Origin: Petrosia ficiformis
Taxonomy: Eukaryota; Porifera; Demospongiae; Haplosclerida; Petrosiidae
Reading direction: 5' to 3'
NCBI GenBank assembly: GCA_947044365.1
Contig: OX345653.1
Span: forward strand, 1,399,001-1,463,000
DNA: 64,000 nt
The translations under genes were made by a program, and so were the position numbers. Below, piece after piece: positions 1 through 36,150 of the stretch. Positions within the stretch are counted from its first letter, which is position 1; every line of letters begins with the position of its first letter. A model generated the notes under the pieces. That model was not told the origin of the DNA. It searched no databases and saw nothing but the letters and a program-made list of their open reading frames with translations.

Positions 1-24
1 ACTCACCATTCTTTAATTTCACTG

Positions 25-205
25 TACATGTATGTATGTATGTAGTTATGTGTAAGTGTTTATGTATGTATTTATGTATGTATTTATGTATGTATTTATG
101 TATGTATTTATGTATGTATGTACATGTATTTATGTATGTATGTAACTATGTATGTATGTAACTATGTATGTATGTATTTATGTATGTAGGTATGTATGTT
201 TTTAT
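25..205. repeat. TATG/TATT tetranucleotide microsatellite
   Basis: Degenerate array of TATG and TATTTATG units at the left edge. It lies in an intron of the PSMC2-like gene whose 5' exons are outside the window. Confidence 0.9.
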
Positions 206-406
206 GTCAGTGTTTTTGGCCCATAGAGCTTCTTATTTGGCATTGCACAGTTCTCTCTTTGGGCCAGATGGCACAGTTAATTATGATTATATTGTCACTA
301 ACAGCATTAACTCTTAGTAATTGGCTTAAGTTGTATTCTCAGTGGCACACACACTTACCATTGTTAAGTCAATTTGGCCCCTGCTTCAAAACGTATCAAA
401 AACTTT
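205..406 (+). repeat. Family C interspersed element, copy 1
   Basis: Begins TCAGTGTTTTTGGC and ends at AAAACGTATCAAAAACTTTG. Inner marker blocks such as GAGCTTCTTATTTGGC and GGGCCAGATGGCACAG recur at 9497-9700 (-), 13665-13860 (-), 23965-24195 (+) and in part at 44583-44720. The outer ends are imperfect inverted repeats of about 15 bases, so it is probably a non-autonomous DNA transposon. It has no coding capacity. Confidence 0.75.
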
Positions 407-407
407 G

Positions 408-530
408 ATGTATGTATGTACATGTATGTATGTAATGTAATGTAATGTAATGTAATGTAATGTAATGTAATGTAGTTATATGTAAGTATTTATGTGTGTG
501 TGTACGTGTGTGTGTGTGTGTGTATGTAAT
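408..530. repeat. TGTA, TAATG and TG microsatellite
   Basis: TGTA tetramers, then about eight TAATG pentamers, then a TG dinucleotide run. Confidence 0.9.
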
Positions 531-539
531 ACTACATAT

Positions 540-1010
540 CATTCCCTGGTTTATTACTTTAGTTCCAGGGCATTGGAATTGAAGTCAAGATGTGGAATGA
601 TTTAATTCAGATTCAAAATTCAATTCCAGTAAATTAATTTTAAATTTCAGGAAATTCAAATTCCATTCCAATTACTGCAGATAGTGGTATGAATTCCACT
701 ACAATTCCAGCAAACATTCCCAGGAAATGTCAATGAAGTGTAGCCCAAACAGAATTCATTATTCAAGGACCGTATTAAGTAATAACACTAAATTTTATCA
801 CATACAATACATGTATGGCCCTTGTCAAAAATGGAATTGCTCTAGAATTTTACTATTCCAAGCAAACCTTCAATTCATTTGATAGCGTCAGTTGCCAAAA
901 ATCATAATTCCAACCCAATTTACACTAAAAGTGGAAAATTCCAATTCAAAAATTCAATTCCAATGCTCTGGCTTATACCAATTTTCATTCCTGTGTATAT
1001 GTATAGTTTA
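540..1010. repeat. AATTCCA-rich interspersed repeat
   Basis: Non-coding stretch dense in AATTCCA and its complement TGGAATT, with ends that look partly inverted. A weaker relative lies near 39760-39900. Probably a decayed transposon, family unknown. Confidence 0.45.
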
Positions 1011-1067
1011 CTATGCCCACATCAGTACACATACATGTATCTGTACATTGTGTATCGTATTCAACCA

Positions 1068-1333
1068 TCTCATGGATGGATGGAAGGAAGGATGGATGGA
1101 TGGAAGGATGGATGGATGGATGGATGGATGGATGGATGGATGTATGGATGGATGGAAGAATGGATGGATGGATGGATGGATGGATGTATGGATGGATGGG
1201 TGGGTGGGTGGGTGGATGGATGTATGGATGTATGGATGGATGGATGGATGGGTGGGTGGGTGTATGGATGGATGGATGGATGGGATGGGATGGATGGATA
1301 GATGGGTGGGTGGGTGGGTGGATGGATGGATGA
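1068..1333. repeat. GGAT tetranucleotide microsatellite
   Basis: About 265 bases of TGGA/GGAT with GGGT and GTAT variants. It is open in several frames on both strands (DGWM or IHPS peptides), which comes from the unit and not from a gene. From 1334 to 1606 nothing recognisable is present. Confidence 0.95.
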
Positions 1334-1606
1334 AGATTTTCTGATGTACTCACACACCTATTAATAGTGTAATTGGATATCTAATACAGCATCCTTATAC
1401 TTTCACAACTTATTTAATTATTTTTTCATGTACGGATAATTTCATTAATCCAGTCTGTCACTTCGCCTATGAAACCAATAAATCTGCCTTTGTGGTTTTC
1501 GAGCAGCTTTGCCTACCTGTTATTTCCATAGTAACTGTCAAATATTCTTTTTTTTTAGTAAATAATAATTGATATTCAATTTCATAGCTGAGTATGAAAT
1601 TAGAAA

Positions 1607-1632
1607 TTGAACTCTCTCTCTGTCTCTCTCTG

Positions 1633-1675
<43 letters not shown>

Positions 1676-1888
1676 GTCTATCTATCTATCTCTCTCTCCG
1701 TCTCTGTCTGTCTGTCTGTCTTTTTGTCTGTCTGTTTGCCTGTCTGTCTGTCTGTCTGTCTTTCTAAATCTATCTCTCTCTCTATCCTTCTCTCTCTCTC
1801 TCTCACTCTCTCTCCCTCTCTCGCTGTCTGTCTGTCTATCTATCTATCTCTCTATTTTTCTATCTCTCTCTATCTCTCTATTTCTCTC
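1607..1888. repeat. CT/CTAT/CTGT pyrimidine array before a splice acceptor
   Basis: About 280 bases of CTCT, CTAT and CTGT repeats ending some 10 bases before the acceptor at 1897. It probably serves as an oversized polypyrimidine tract for the first PSMC2 exon in the window. Confidence 0.9.
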
Positions 1889-1897
1889 ATTGTTAAG

Positions 1898-27072
<25,175 letters not shown>

Positions 27073-27073
27073 A

Positions 27074-27081
27074 CTTTGATC
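27074..27081 (+). promoter_or_regulatory. TCF/LEF-like site upstream of the first Wnt
   Basis: CTTTGATC matches the TCF/LEF core (WWCAAAG on the other strand). It sits 2 bases after the PSMC2 stop codon and is preserved ahead of the second Wnt at 33857-33864. Binding is inferred only. Confidence 0.4.
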
Positions 27082-27212
27082 AAATCTGAATTCATATCAG
27101 GAAGTGTTTTGTTAATATAATAATTATTAATAATCATTAATTAATTAAGATATCAATTGCTATGGTTTCATCCATTTTAATTAATATAAGTACACAGTCG
27201 CAGCAGAGCAAA

Positions 27213-27219
27213 TATAAAG
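27213..27219 (+). promoter_or_regulatory. TATA-like box of the first Wnt
   Basis: TATAAAG 41 bases before the ATG, inside the 188-base gap after PSMC2. The second Wnt has AATAAAG at the same place. Confidence 0.5.
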
Positions 27220-27259
27220 TTTTGCTACTTAGAGGATAGCAGAGACACTTCTACTAACC

Positions 27260-27336
27260 ATGACAAGAATATTATGCATTGGTGGTTTATTACTACTGTC
27301 GCTGCAGGTTTGGACAACTACTGCAACTAGCTGGTG
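27260..27336 (+). CDS. Wnt copy a exon 1 (signal peptide)
   Basis: ATG to donor GTGAGT, phase 2 out. Encodes the signal peptide ending TTTATSW. The open frame beginning ATGGATGCAACAC at 28154 is intron read-through and is not the start. Confidence 0.88.
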
Positions 27337-29079
27337 GTGAGTTGCAATATATATATTTATATTCTGCATTGTAGGGTGTAGTCATTATCTGCATCTCGCA
27401 ATTTCTTTATTAATTGTTATTAGTCAGAACAGTTATGATGCTGTAAATACCTTACAGAGGTGTAGATTCCTTGATTATTTTTGTGAACTAACTACCATCT
27501 GGACAGAGTTTGTTGTTCAATATTTTATAGTGTGCGACAAGACACTATTTTCCTAAATGTATTCACTGCATGCCAACTCTAAATCTATTGATTGCATGTT
27601 GCAAGTGAAATTCAGCAATGCTGCAATTCTTTTTTACAGTAGTAACTGCTAATGTATGAATCTCTCACCTTAATTTTAAAGTGTGGTTTCTTCAACTATG
27701 CCTCAAATTTCCACTGTTGCTTTCAACCTTATGCCTGCCTCTCATTTCTGCAATTTGTAATGTGCTTTCAGGACAACAAGTGATAATATGTGTAAAAAAC
27801 AAAGTTAGTAGCAATAGAATTTTTTCATTACATTTCAGGATTATTATAATTATATATAATGATGTGTTTATCTACTAAACAAGTTTCAAAAATTTCATTA
27901 TTAATTGTAACAACTTATACTACACATACAATATATTTATATTCTGTTGATATAGTTACTGTAAAAAAAAAAAAAACAACTTCCAACAGTGGATTTCTTT
28001 GCTTGCACGTCAATGAAGACCGTAAGCTAAGTGCGACATAGTGTTGCGAATTGCAGAATTCAGAATTTTGTAATTCAAAGGTGACCCTTGAATTGTTTGT
28101 AAAAGTATCAGTTGATTTACCGCCTATTGTTTACACAAAATTGACCAAGTTATATGGATGCAACACTTATCATTCATTACCTTAGGTTACTTGGTATTGA
28201 AGAACCAATTAGCAATACTGGTGATCAGGCTGACTGTGGACAACTTAATCGTTCATTGACAGACACAACACAATCACAATTTTGTTTATACAATAAACAA
28301 ACCATAGGAATAATTGCCTTAGGAAGCAGAAAAGGAATCGTTCAATGCCAACTGCAGTTTGCTACTGCAAGATGGAACTGTTCAACATTTAGTGGAGATG
28401 ATCTGTTTGGAAAGTTTGTCAATGATGGTAAGAGTTATTTATTTTCTGTGCATTTATTTGTACGATATGCAGCATAGGTTTTGAGATTAGTACAATCCTA
28501 CACTCCTCTGCCATCTAGGAGTCCAGAGGCTCAGATGGTAAGAGTACCTGACTAGATATCAGAAGGTACTGGGTTCAATCCCAAGTTAGATTCCTGTTTT
28601 TTTCAGTTTTCCTGTGTATCTAATTATGTCATGCCTACATATAATACCAATGCCTTGCATATAAGCCTATACAATCAATCTTGCATCGAATTTACTTGTA
28701 CATCTGTTGGTCAACTCTACATCACACATGAGTCACAATACATTCATACATATGTGGAGAGTACATATATATTTGTTTGCTCTTTGATAAAACAATTGAT
28801 ATATAAAGTAGTTATAAATTATGTATAATTATGCATACTTTGTATACATTGTGTTATTATGTGATTATGTGTAAAGAGGTGATTTTCTTTGAAATTACAG
28901 TTGTGTATGTAATCGCGGTTCTACACATACATACCTACATACATTTGTACATACATACACATGTGTAATTGGTTGCAATACACGCATACATACATACATA
29001 CATACATACATACATACATACATGCATACATACTTAGTACATACATGCACACATGCATAATACATACATACATACATAC

Positions 29080-29110
<31 letters not shown>

Positions 29111-30643
29111 CATACATACATACACATATGTAATTGGTTGCTATACACACATACATGTACAACATAATTTAATTTATGCTATATATGTCTCTTAAATATA
29201 TATCCCTTGGGCAATGTATGTAAACAAAGAGATTAATTTGTTGGCGTAGATTGAAATACAAGGGAACAACTCCTTCATTTTACCATAGTCTGTTATTCTC
29301 AGTATGTAACTTTTACAAGTTTTAGATTTCTGAAATTGGACAAAGGAATGTTTATCAACCAACGATATATTGAAGGCTTTTTTTGAGTAATTAATTCAAT
29401 ATAAAGAAGAATTGATTTACACATACAATCTTGTTTTCAATTAATGATGTGTCCCTACATAGCAAATAGCATGTGATATATCTTTAGTTTACTTAAGTGT
29501 AGTCTTATTCAAAAGTGTGTGTATGTGTGTCCATTTACTATGTATTCTATTTGTTTCTAGACACAAGAGAAACAGCATTTATAAATGCAATGCTGGCTGC
29601 AGCTGCTGGACTAGAAATTGCTTCTGCTTGTCGTGAAGAGAAACTTCCAAATTGCACTTGTAAAATTGAAGGAGAGAATGGTGCTTTCGATGGCATAGTT
29701 AAAACCTACCAATGCTCGTTTGATCCAGTAAAAGCAAAACAGATTGTAAATGAATTTCTGCAGGATAATGATGACCCTGGAAATGGAACAGAATTCTCTG
29801 TGAAAAGAAAATTGGAAATCTACAACCACAATGTTGGTCTTCAGGTAGGTAGCTAGAAGAATGGACTTTTTTTGTGATAGTTTACTACTAGGGTGGGAAA
29901 GAGAGAAAGAGAGAAAGAGAGAGGGAGAAAGAGAGGGAGAAGGGGGAGAGGGAAGAAGAGTTCATGATTGGTATTGATACTAGTATTACATAGAATAAGA
30001 GCAGACAATATTATATAGCTCAACTACATTGGAAATGCTATAATTATGTATGTTGAATTTCTGATACACACCTTTGACAGAAGTTAGTGTTTTGATGGGA
30101 TTTTTAAGAACTAACATAATATTATTTTGATTATTGCTAATTGTTCATTTCTTGAATTCTATTTTACAACAGACCATTCAAAACAAAACTGAGAAATGTC
30201 GTTGTATTGGTTTGTCAGGTTCTTGCTTTGTACAATCATGTTACTTTAAGAGTCCTGACATTGAAACTGTTGGAGATCAACTCCAATTATCGTATTATGG
30301 GTCAATCCAAGTCAAAGATTCTGAAAATGTAGATGGTGATTTAGTGCCCGAGAATGACCGTGTAACATTCAACCCAGAGAATAACACAGATTTAGTCCAT
30401 AAAGGTACATCTCCTAGCTTTTGTCGATCAGATTTTTCTAAAGGAATAGTTGGTACAGAAAGAAGAGAGTGTGTTAATTCAGAGACTGGCCCTGGCAGCT
30501 GTTCAGTGATGTGTTGTGAACGAGGGACATATTCTATAATCACAGAAATACCTAAAGAATGTTGTCAATTTGTGTGGTGTTGTAGAATTGAATGTACTCA
30601 GTGCGGTGTTGACATACTAGAGCGATTCTATTGTAATGACTAG
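27260..30643 (+). CDS. Wnt family secreted ligand, copy a
   Basis: Secreted, lipid-modified signalling ligand that binds Frizzled receptors. Exons 27260-27336, 28186-28427, 29561-29844 and 30173-30643 join in phase to 357 residues, a normal Wnt length. Residues 1-24 form a signal peptide (MTRILCIGGLLLLSLQVWTT). Family landmarks follow: QCQLQFATARWNCSTF (exon 2), DTRETAFINAMLAAAAGLE (exon 3), the lipidation loop CRCIGLSGSC at 210-219 with Ser216 as the expected palmitoleate acceptor, GTSPSFC, and the C-terminal knot CCQFVWCCRIECTQCG. About 24 cysteines are present in the mature part, as in canonical Wnts. Ile replaces the usual His of CHG before the Ser, and the usual CKFHWCC is CQFVWCC. The start is the only ATG ahead of a signal peptide, and exon 1 is conserved in copy b. 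The subfamily cannot be assigned, and orthology to bilaterian Wnts is unclear. Confidence 0.93.
28186..28427 (+). CDS. Wnt copy a exon 2
   Basis: Acceptor CCTTAG, donor GTAAGAG. Encodes LLGIEEPISNTGDQADCGQL, then FCLYNKQTIG and the RWNCSTF motif. Compared with copy b it has three extra residues (SNT). Confidence 0.92.
28483..28640 (+). repeat. tRNA-derived SINE, copy in Wnt a intron 2
   Basis: Contains an A-box-like CTCAGATGGTAAGAGT and a B box GGTTCAATCCC spaced as in tRNA, but no cloverleaf ends. Matching copies are at 35590-35745 and 58775-58930. Confidence 0.7.
28922..29155. repeat. CATA microsatellite in Wnt a intron 2
   Basis: About 230 bases. The shorter homologue lies at 36035-36155 in copy b, so it predates the duplication. 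Confidence 0.93.
29561..29844 (+). CDS. Wnt copy a exon 3
   Basis: Acceptor TTTCTAG, donor GTAGGT, ends in phase 0. Encodes DTRETAFINAMLAAAAGLEI, SACREEKLPNCTCKIEG, and ends YNHNVGLQ. Only six residues differ from copy b. Confidence 0.94.
30173..30643 (+). CDS. Wnt copy a exon 4 (lipidation loop and C-terminal domain)
   Basis: Acceptor CAACAG. Carries KCRCIGLSGSC, GTSPSFCRSDFSKGIVGTE, GSCSVMCCERGTYSIITEI, the cysteine knot, and stop TAG after FYCND. Copy b differs mostly just after the lipidation loop. Confidence 0.95.
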   Translation, partial: TIQNKTEKCRCIGLSGSCFVQSCYFKSPDIETVGDQLQLSYYGSIQVKDSENVDGDLVPENDRVTFNPENNTDLVHKGTSPSFCRSDFSKGIVGTERRECVNSETGPGSCSVMCCERGTYSIITEIPKECCQFVWCCRIECTQCGVDILERFYCND

Positions 30644-31087
30644 ACTTATGAAGCTTTGTTTGTTTAAAGTTTTGTTTATCGTTTTTCGTATTTTTTTATC
30701 ACCCATCATTCTCATATACGTATCTTCTCTGTGTTTGTTTTCTCATTTTTTGGCAGGATACCAAGAAACTTGTTGTGTTCACATAATATACACATAATTA
30801 TACAGAAACAATATTTCTGGGTATCGATTTTAAATACTACCCAGGCATCTGTAGCTACTTGCAAAAATATCTTATAAAATTTAATAATTTAAACAAATCG
30901 TTTTATCTAATACATCTTGTCGCTATATTCACTACTTCATCAAGGACTCAGTGTGCAATCCAGTTAGCATTGCTTTACCATAATATGATTTCGTTTTACT
31001 ACAACTGGTAACAGTAGGTGGGGTTTGAATAAATACTATACATGTAATCATGTGTTAGTGAAGTAATAAAATTTAACTACTTCAATA
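30644..31087. other. 3' flank of Wnt copy a
   Basis: Presumed 3' untranslated region, paralogous to 37386-37725. No AATAAA is seen close to the stop codon. Confidence 0.5.
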
Positions 31088-31305
31088 CAGTGGAATGCCT
31101 CTATTCCAGACACCCTTGGGATGAATACAAGTGTCCTGATTAAAGAGGTGTTCTCATTTCAGGGGTGAATTTATACTATAAAGTACAGTTTGGGACATCT
31201 GTAAGTATCCTTATTATAAGGGTGACCTCATTTCAGGGCGTCCTGAATATAGGTGTTTACTGTAAGTAATGAAATAAGCGACTATTTCATTACTTACAGT
31301 GAAAC
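31088..31305. mobile_element. Pogo/Tigger-like MITE ending in a palindrome
   Basis: Starts CAGTGGAATGCCTCTATTCC, continues with GTGTCCTGATTAAAGAGGTG and TCATTTCAGGG motifs. It ends in a palindrome at 31260-31303 with arms ACTGTAAGTAATGAAATA. A related copy is at 37722-37860. Confidence 0.6.
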
Positions 31306-31640
31306 CCCTATTTAATAGTCCTATAGGTTCTGGTAATATTCCACTGTTGGGTTCCAGTAATAATATACAACATGTGGAGCTGGAAGACTGTTTGAAGTAT
31401 GTGGTAAAGCATAGAAATGAGAGTCTGAAGTTTCCTCAAATGTTAAAAACAAAAGTGGGCACAGCTCCCATTATTACAAGGACAATTGTTTGTTCTGACT
31501 TGAAGTTCTGCAGCCTATGTCCAGATGTGTTATCGAGGGTTACTACCATGATATGTTATAGAAATTCCATCAACATACTACATGTAGTTGACAATTCAAA
31601 AAGGCACCTATTTGCCTTTCCACACACCTTAGTGTAGTTC
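31306..31640. repeat. Right end of the tandem duplication
   Basis: Block GGTAATATTCCACTGTTGGG to GTTCTGACTTGAAG is matched at 37875-38058. The open frame here (31299-31637) is interrupted in the copy, so it is not treated as coding. Confidence 0.6.
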
Positions 31641-31742
31641 AATCAATATATGGTTAAATTTCTACCAATATATCAACCACACAAATCATGATCGTTGTTA
31701 TTATAGTTTTGCAGTATAAGTCCAGGAAGACAGATAGCAACA

Positions 31743-32345
31743 GGTTCACTTTGTTTCATCAGTTCAGCCACACACACTGTTGTCAACTTGTCTTGATAGT
31801 ATTAATAAAATATTTGTGTGGGGATACTTTGAGTCAAGTTGATAAGAGCATAGTTGAACTAATGAATAATAATATTTGCGTGTATTATAATATTTGTGTG
31901 TTTTGTTGTTTTTTGAGACGAATTATTTAAAGTATTGAGACAAGAACATAGTTGAACTAATGAAACAGTGATTGTTAAATTCACTAAGAATGTATTTACA
32001 GGAGACAAGTTGACTGTAAGCATAGTTGAATTAATGAAACAAGATGTTTTATTATAATTATACATTGTATATTTATGTGTTTTGATGTTTTGAGACAGGT
32101 TAACCATAGTGTAACTAATGAGACAGACATTTGTTTAATATGTAAATTATTTAAAGTATCCACTAGTACTGTAATATGTCAATAGTATAGTTGCACTAAT
32201 GGAATAAGACATTTTATAATATACATTGTATATTATAATACTTGTGTGTTTTGATGTTTTCAGACAAGTTGACCATAATGTAATTAATGAAACAATAATA
32301 TGTAAATTATTTAAAGTATTGACTGTAATATATACTTTGATGCAA
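31743..32345. repeat. Second copy of the 18470-19030 repeat block
   Basis: Shares GTTGTCAACTTGTCTTGATA, GGGGATACTTTGAGTCAAGT and CATAGTTGAACTAATGAA in the same order. It lies between the two Wnt duplication units. Confidence 0.8.
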
Positions 32346-32666
32346 TAGCATAGTAATTGGTGTTCATTAACTTGTTATTATTTAAAACGGAATATAGGTT
32401 GTGTTGTCGTGGATAGTATATGGTTGCAGTAATAAGTTTTTATTTTAACAGGTACTGAGCCATATATACATAAGGATAGGTTGACCTGTATGACAAACAG
32501 GTGACATACGTACATAGATAAAAACAAAAACAAATAAGGGAAAAGGAAAAATAATAATATTTTTAAATAAAAATAATATTATAAAGAAAAAAATAATTTA
32601 AATAAAATAGTAATAAAATAAAACCAATGGCACTCCATAAACTACATAACTAGCTAAGTAAAAGAA

Positions 32667-32671
<5 letters not shown>

Positions 32672-32698
<27 letters not shown>
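32672..32698. repeat. TA dinucleotide run
   Basis: Short TA run within an A-rich stretch (32520-32800) beside the LINE fragment. Confidence 0.9.
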
Positions 32699-32829
32699 CA
32701 AAATAAATAAAAAATAAGATAAATAGTTACGTATTACAGGACAAGTTTCATAATTGAATACAGAAATAAACAAAATAGTAAAATAAAAGTTACTATGATT
32801 GAAAAACAAACCTTTTAACTATAGATGTC

Positions 32830-33310
32830 TAAGAGTCTGTAGGGCCATCTTAATTAAAGCCTCTCGGTAGTAGTCTGTCTTGTTTGGTCTGTTGATAAAG
32901 AGTTGAAGAGCATTGCACCTTGAAATTCAAATGAATTTCTATAGTAGGGCTATTTGAGATGAAGCCTTCCTTCCATATCTACCTCTTCTCCCTGGATAAT
33001 TCACAAGGTTTCAGTTTGCTTGGAACTTTGACGAAAGATAAGCTTGAGACTGCAGATACACCTGAAGTGCAGCGATGGACACGTATTAGAGTAGATTTGT
33101 CTCTTCTTTCTTTTAGAGTAGACCAGCTTAGGAATTGTCTGAGAGTTTCGCTTCTTGTTAGGGGTGGTTTGTTGAGAGTTAGTCTCATGACATAGTTTTG
33201 TACTCTTTCGATATTGTTGGAGAGAGTTTGAGAGCAGCTGTTCCAGACCACTGAGCAGTAGTCCAATAAGTCCATGTATGGTAGAATTAAAGATGTACGT
33301 ATAAAGAAGT
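32830..33310 (-). mobile_element. 3' fragment of a non-LTR retrotransposon (LINE) ORF2
   Basis: The - strand frame reads SLILPYMDLLDYCSVVWNSC, then NIERVQNYVMR and LSWSTLKERRDK, the region after the reverse transcriptase domain of Jockey/CR1-type LINEs. After a stop near 32979 a different frame continues with SFEFQGAMLFNSLSTD, the usual C-terminal tail, so a frameshift has broken it. It interrupts the duplicated PSMC2 intron and is absent from the original. Dead fragment. Confidence 0.8.
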
Positions 33311-33794
33311 AGCTGATGGATGGATAAATACTAGTATATAGTCATTCTACAATTACACACAAATACAAGTAATTCAATACAATATACTTTGTATGATAAT
33401 CTGCAGGTGTGATATAGACTGGGTGTGTGATATTCAAAAGAATGGAGTTTCAATGTCAAAGTTAGAACAAATTACTATATGTAGCAACAACTGATAATCT
33501 AATTAGTTGTTCAAGAGTCCAGATTTCATCCCATTTTTCACTCTTCAGTACTCACTCATACAGATAACCACATGCAATGTGTTACACTGATCTGAACAGT
33601 ATCAGTGTTGTGTGATCGTGATTTTCAGCGTTTTCATTGACCTTTTCTTCTATTCTATAATGAGACTCCTAAAACTAACGACTCAGCCGAGATGTAGCTG
33701 ATTAATCAGGAAGTCAAATAATGTACTTGTGAAAGTGAAGGCAATGAGAATTATGATGTGCTGGAACTGCACATGATGGTATTTCCATGAAGCT

Positions 33795-33865
33795 ATTACT
33801 CTCTCTCTCTCTCAGTCTCTCTCTGTCTCTCTGTCTGTCTGTCTGTCTATATCTCTCTTTGATCA
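33795..33865. repeat. CT array fused to the PSMC2 3' flank (exon lost)
   Basis: CT/CTGT repeats paralogous to 26805-26974 pass directly into TTTGATCAAATC, which in the original follows the PSMC2 stop codon. The 96-base last exon is missing. Confidence 0.85.
33857..33864 (+). promoter_or_regulatory. TCF/LEF-like site upstream of the second Wnt
   Basis: CTTTGATC, counterpart of 27074-27081, retained although the neighbouring exon was deleted. Confidence 0.4.
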
Positions 33866-34014
33866 AATCGGAATTCCAAATATCAGGAAATATTAATAAT
33901 TATTAATAGTTATAATTGCTATGGTTTCACTCATTTTATTAATATAAGTGCAGAGCAAATAAAGTTTTGCATCAAATTGTTACTTAGAGGATAGCAGAGA
34001 CACTTCTACTAACC

Positions 34015-34091
34015 ATGACAAGAATATTATGCATTGGTGGTTTATTACTACTGTTGCTGCAGGTTTGGACAACTACTGCAACTAGCTGGTG
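34015..34091 (+). CDS. Wnt copy b exon 1 (signal peptide)
   Basis: Same limits and phase as copy a exon 1, with donor GTGAGT. Confidence 0.88.
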
Positions 34092-36119
34092 GTGAGTTAT
34101 TTCTGTAGTATATATTTCATTGTCTGCATCTCTTACAATTTCTTTATTAGTCAGCACACGTATGATGCTGTGAATAGCTGACAGATGGTATAAATTCCTT
34201 GATTTTTTATTGGTAAACTAACTACCATCTATACAGACTTGCTATCAAAATTTAATATTAGTGAATTTTGTTGTTCTAAACAACTTTTAATACTAATTTC
34301 CTAAATGTATTCACTGCCTGCTAATTCTAAATCTACTAATTGCATGTTGCAATTGAAATTCAGCAAAACTGGAATTATTTTTTTTTTACAGAAGTAACTG
34401 CTGATACAGAATCTCTTATGCATGATTTACACTTCACACCATAATTTAAGCAGGGTTTTTTCCTCAAATTTCCACTGTTGCTTTCAGTCACACATTCAAA
34501 TTCCTGCAATTTATAATGTGCCTTCAAGGTAACACATCATTCTAATGCATGTTAAAAACACAAAGTTATAGTAGCAATAGAATTTCTTATAGCATTTTAA
34601 GATCATTATAAGAATACAAGGTATATAGAGAAAAAAGTATCCCTATGACTGCTTTGTGGTGTCCATCATTCAGTAATCATGGCTAACTTTATGATGCCTG
34701 AAACACATCAGCCTATTATAGTTATTATTTTGATTATCTACTCTGTTTACCTTTTAAAGAACCTTGTAGAACTTGTAGAATATATTTCAGGTAGAATAGC
34801 TAGCTATTAGTTCCAGTTTCTACGTAAACTACACAGCTTTCTTTCTGCTGGTCTGTAGAGCTTGATCGCGCGTTCTTTTACGCGCCACGCCCATTAATTG
34901 ACCGAGCCCCCGGGAATGATGTAACTTCCTTAACTACGTATACAACGCATACTCGCGTAAGTGGACACAAGAAAATATATATATATATATATATAAACAT
35001 ACATCGAACCCGTGGGAAAGCAATCATAGGGATGGCCCTGCGGGCCATAATAAATTATTGTTTATGAAAATATCGTTAACAAAGATTTCATTATTAATTG
35101 TACCTACTTATACTACACATACTATATATCATAATATTTTATATTCTGTTGATATAGTTTCAGTATAAAATATTGCAATTCAATGGTGATTCTTGTTGTT
35201 TGTAAAACCAGCATTTGATTTACCACCTGTTGTTTACATAAACTTGACCATGTCGTTGGCAATTAAATGGATGCAGTGGTTATTATCATTCATTACCTTA
35301 GGTTACTTGGTATTGAAGAACCCATTGGTGATCAGGCTGACTGTGGACAACTTAATCGTTCATTGACAGACACAACACAATCACAATTTTGTTTATACAA
35401 TAAACAGACCATAGGAATAATTGCCTTAGGAAGCAGAAAAGGAATCATTCAATGCCAACTGCAGTTTGCTACTGCAAGATGGAACTGTTCAACATTTAGT
35501 GGAGATGATCTGTTTGGAAAGTTTGTCAATGATGGTAAGAGTTATTTATTTTCTGTGCATTTATTTGTACGATATGCAGCATAGGTTTTGAGATTAGTAC
35601 AATCCTACACTCCTCTGCCATCTAGGAGTCCAGAGGCTCAGATGGTATAAGTACCTGACTAGATATCAGAAGGTACTGGGTTCAATCCCAAGTGAGATTC
35701 CTGTACTTTCAGTTTTCCTCTGTTTCTAATTATGTCATGTCATATAATACCAATGCCTTGCATAAGCCTATACAATCAATCTTGCATCAAATTTACTTGT
35801 ACATCTGTTGGTCAACTCTACATCACACATGAGTCACAATACATTCATACATATGTGGAGAGTACATATATATATTTGTTTGCTTTTTGATAAAAAAACA
35901 ATTGCACAGTAATGATATAATTACTAAATTAAATATATACACATAAGTATAATTATACATAATTAAAAACAATATTATGTGTATATATTTGTTAATGTGT
36001 AAAGAGGTGATTATGTATGTAATCATGGTTCTACACATGCATACCTATATACATACATGCATACATGGATACATACATACATACATGCATACATATATAT
36101 TACATACATGCATACAACA

Positions 36120-36150
<31 letters not shown>

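Noticed and set aside
28154..28477. Open frame starting ATGGATGCAACAC as the Wnt start
   Set aside because: It includes intron sequence on both sides. The signal-peptide exon at 27260 joins in phase and is conserved in the paralogue.
28510..28580. Possible tRNA gene (A and B boxes)
   Set aside because: No acceptor stem pairing and several diverged copies. Better explained as a tRNA-derived SINE.
31299..31637. 112-codon open frame downstream of Wnt a
   Set aside because: The homologous segment at 37865-38080 carries stops and it follows a MITE. No family resemblance.
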